A model generated the notes under the pieces. That model was not told the DNA's origin. It searched no databases and saw nothing but the letters and a program-made list of their open reading frames with translations. The position numbers were made by a program, and so were the translations under genes. A stretch of DNA of 64,000 nucleotides, from positions 248,001 through 312,000 of the forward strand of contig NZ_JAJSOO010000001.1 in assembly GCF_029428875.1 (NCBI RefSeq). Direction: 5' to 3'. This DNA comes from Streptomyces sp. JH34. Its GTDB lineage: Bacteria; Actinomycetota; Actinomycetes; Streptomycetales; Streptomycetaceae. Numbering within the stretch: the stretch's first letter is position 1; the number at the start of each line of letters is the position of its first letter. Positions 62,782-64,000 of the stretch are shown here, piece after piece.

Positions 62782-63582
62782 TCATGGCTCGCGGATCGCC
62801 TCCACCGCCTCACGGACATCCGGCGACGGGTCCTCGGCGAGGCCGTCGAGCAGCTGGTCCACCCCGGGGGTGGACCAGCGGCCCACCGTCCACACCAGCT
62901 CTTCGCGCACACCGGGGTCGGGATGCGCCGCCAGCGGGGCCAGCCGGCCGAGCGGACCGCGACGGCGCATCGAGAACCAGTGCAGCACCTCCCGCAGCAC
63001 GGCCGGGTCCCCGGGATCGCCGGCCTGCGCGATCCGGGCGAGCAGCACCCCGGCCGGTGGCGGCGGGCCGTCCAGAGGGTGCGGAAGGCGCTCGAGCAGC
63101 CGCCGTGACCCGTAGCCGCCCCGCACCCGGCAGCCGAAACAGGTGCAGGGACGAGTGCCGTGCGCGTCCGGCAGATAGCGCCAGCCGGCGACCTGTGGCG
63201 CGGCGCGGATCCGGTGGACCTCACGCCGTCCGATCGCGCGCGGCACGAACACCTCCCACCCGCGGGGGTCCTCCAGTGCCGCGATCCTGCGCACCGCCTC
63301 GGCGGCGGGGACGGCGGGCGGGATCTCACGCACCCGGTCCCTGTAGTGCCCGACCGACACCCGCTGGTCGTCGTCGAGCCGCAGGTGGACGGCGACCAGC
63401 CCCCCGCGACTGCCGAAACGGGCAAGTTCCCTCACCCACTGGTGGGTGAGGGTGTGCGAGGGCAGCACCGGGAAACAGTGCACGCCCCGCACACCTCCCC
63501 GCGCGTCGCCCGCCGCACGTATCCCGGACCTGCGGATGCGGGGAGCGTTCGCCGCGGACGTCACGTGCACGAACATCGCCAT
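62782..63582 (-). CDS. HEAT-repeat protein with N-terminal domain resembling ADP-ribosyltransferase-like folds
   Basis: A 266-aa protein. Residues 1-~115 (FVHVTSAANAPRIRRSGIRAA, GVHCFPVLPSHTLTHQWVREL, GGLVAVHLRLDDDQRVSVGHY) have the His-Thr-Ser, GI and HCF spacing of ART/KptA-like NAD-binding folds; this is pattern resemblance only. A central CTCFGCRVRG may bind metal. Residues ~175-266 are two or three HEAT-type helices (LAPLAAHPDPGVREELVWTV, LLDGLAEDPSPDVREAVEAI). It ends 22 bp from cchA. Not a known siderophore gene. Confidence 0.75.
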   Translation of the reverse strand: MAMFVHVTSAANAPRIRRSGIRAAGDARGGVRGVHCFPVLPSHTLTHQWVRELARFGSRGGLVAVHLRLDDDQRVSVGHYRDRVREIPPAVPAAEAVRRIAALEDPRGWEVFVPRAIGRREVHRIRAAPQVAGWRYLPDAHGTRPCTCFGCRVRGGYGSRRLLERLPHPLDGPPPPAGVLLARIAQAGDPGDPAVLREVLHWFSMRRRGPLGRLAPLAAHPDPGVREELVWTVGRWSTPGVDQLLDGLAEDPSPDVREAVEAIREP

Positions 63583-63671
63583 GGCTCGGCATGGTAGGCG
63601 ATCCGCGTCGGCGCGTGCCGTGCGGGAGGCACTCCGTCCTCCCGAACCGAGGGCCGTGGTTCAGCAGCATC

Positions 63672-63690
63672 TAAGGGCAGGCTAACCTAA
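63672..63690 (+). promoter_or_regulatory. Iron box immediately before the right-edge ABC ATPase gene
   Basis: TAAGGGCAGGCTAACCTAA matches 16 of 19 consensus positions. It ends 5 bp before the ATG, so the transcript must be leaderless or have a very short leader, and the box overlaps the core promoter. Confidence 0.78.
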
Positions 63691-63695
63691 CGCCC

Positions 63696-64000
63696 ATGAG
63701 AGCTGGTGAGAGCACTTCCACGGCTGTGGGCACCCCTGTGTCCACCGACGGGCCGCCCACGCGCGGCCACGGGCTGTCCGCCGACGGGGTGACCGTGGCG
63801 TACGGCCGCGTCGATGTCGTCCACGGGGCGGCCATCACCCTGCGGCCCGCCGAGGTGACGGCCCTCGTGGGCCCCAACGGCAGTGGGAAGTCGACCCTGT
63901 TGCGCACGCTCGCCCGTCTGCAGAGCGCGCGGACCGGCACGCTGACGGTCGACGCCGGGACGGACAGGGCCGAGGACGGCTTCACGCTCGGCGCCCGCGA
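63696..64000 (+). CDS. Iron-siderophore ABC importer ATPase (partial, cut by the right edge)
   Basis: The frame is open from ATG 63696 to the window end, about 101 codons. After a ~24-residue polar leader come LSADGVTVAYGRVDVVHGAAITL and the Walker A region [22 protein letters not shown], typical of FepC/FecE-type importer ATPases. The iron box overlapping its promoter supports an iron-uptake role. It points away from cchA and probably heads a second importer operon to the right. Confidence 0.85.
   Translation, partial: MRAGESTSTAVGTPVSTDGPPTRGHGLSADGVTVAYGRVDVVHGAAITLRPAEVTALVGPNGSGKSTLLRTLARLQSARTGTLTVDAGTDRAEDGFTLGAR

Noticed and set aside
63671..63985. Minus-strand frame at the right edge
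   Set aside because: It is antisense to the ABC ATPase whose Walker A (GPNGSGKST) is plain on the plus strand.

Overview
The window is about 70% GC and has the gene families of a Streptomyces or close relative: gas-vesicle genes of the streptomycete type, DUF6480 and DUF6381 small proteins, paired DUF6461 proteins, an F420-type nitroreductase, many GTG/TTG starts and many ATGA/GTGA overlaps. I see no rRNA, tRNA, transposase, integrase or CRISPR array.

Layout. (1) 1-3344, minus strand: the promoter-proximal part of a gas-vesicle operon, gvpO-A-F-G-Y-Z, running off the left edge. (2) 3468-9108: a PHP/HhH protein, a three-gene overlapping set (haem-oxygenase-like iron enzyme, HemK-like methyltransferase, CDGSH protein), a FUSC exporter, DUF6480 and an endonuclease III-like protein. 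(3) 9115-18425: Cys-rich and secreted PLC-like proteins, a paired acyl-CoA dehydrogenase/quinone oxidoreductase operon, an XRE-cupin regulator, a PIG-L deacetylase, a rhodanese behind a CsoR/CstR-like operator, and an alpha/beta hydrolase. (4) 18772-27748: aldo/keto reductase, acetylxylan-esterase-like enzyme, a Gfo/Idh plus PmoA-family pair with a LacI-type operator, F420 nitroreductase, FprA-like ferredoxin reductase, a PadR/HAAS pair, and a repetitive protein with a histone-like tail. (5) 27951-37925: Sua5-type protein, LLM oxidoreductase, an ArsR/P1B-4 metal efflux pair with a clear operator, a decapitated AraC remnant, a GH114-like lipoprotein, a PfkB kinase, a possible alpha-amylase remnant, an IclR regulator and a DUF6461 tandem.

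(6) 38033-64000 is an iron-acquisition locus, closely matching the coelichelin (cch) cluster: cchJ esterase, cchI/cchG ABC exporter halves, the 3632-aa NRPS cchH, lipoprotein cchF, importer cchE-D-C, ornithine monooxygenase cchB and formyltransferase cchA. Ten-residue codes read from the three adenylation domains are DINYWGGIGK, DFWNIGMVHK and DMENLGLINK, the signatures I know for N5-formyl-N5-hydroxyornithine, threonine and N5-hydroxyornithine in CchH. Five DmdR/IdeR-type iron boxes sit before cchJ, cchF, cchB, cchA and a further iron ABC ATPase cut by the right edge.

How it works together: CchB hydroxylates ornithine N5, CchA formylates it, CchH builds the tetrapeptide, CchG/CchI probably exports it, CchF binds the ferric complex, CchC/D/E import it and CchJ probably hydrolyses it. 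Three things differ from my memory of the reference cluster. No MbtH-like gene (cchK) is visible. An AraC/PhyH-dioxygenase/94-aa unit lies between cchJ and cchI. The two exporter halves carry complementary ATPase lesions, predicting a single active ATP site.
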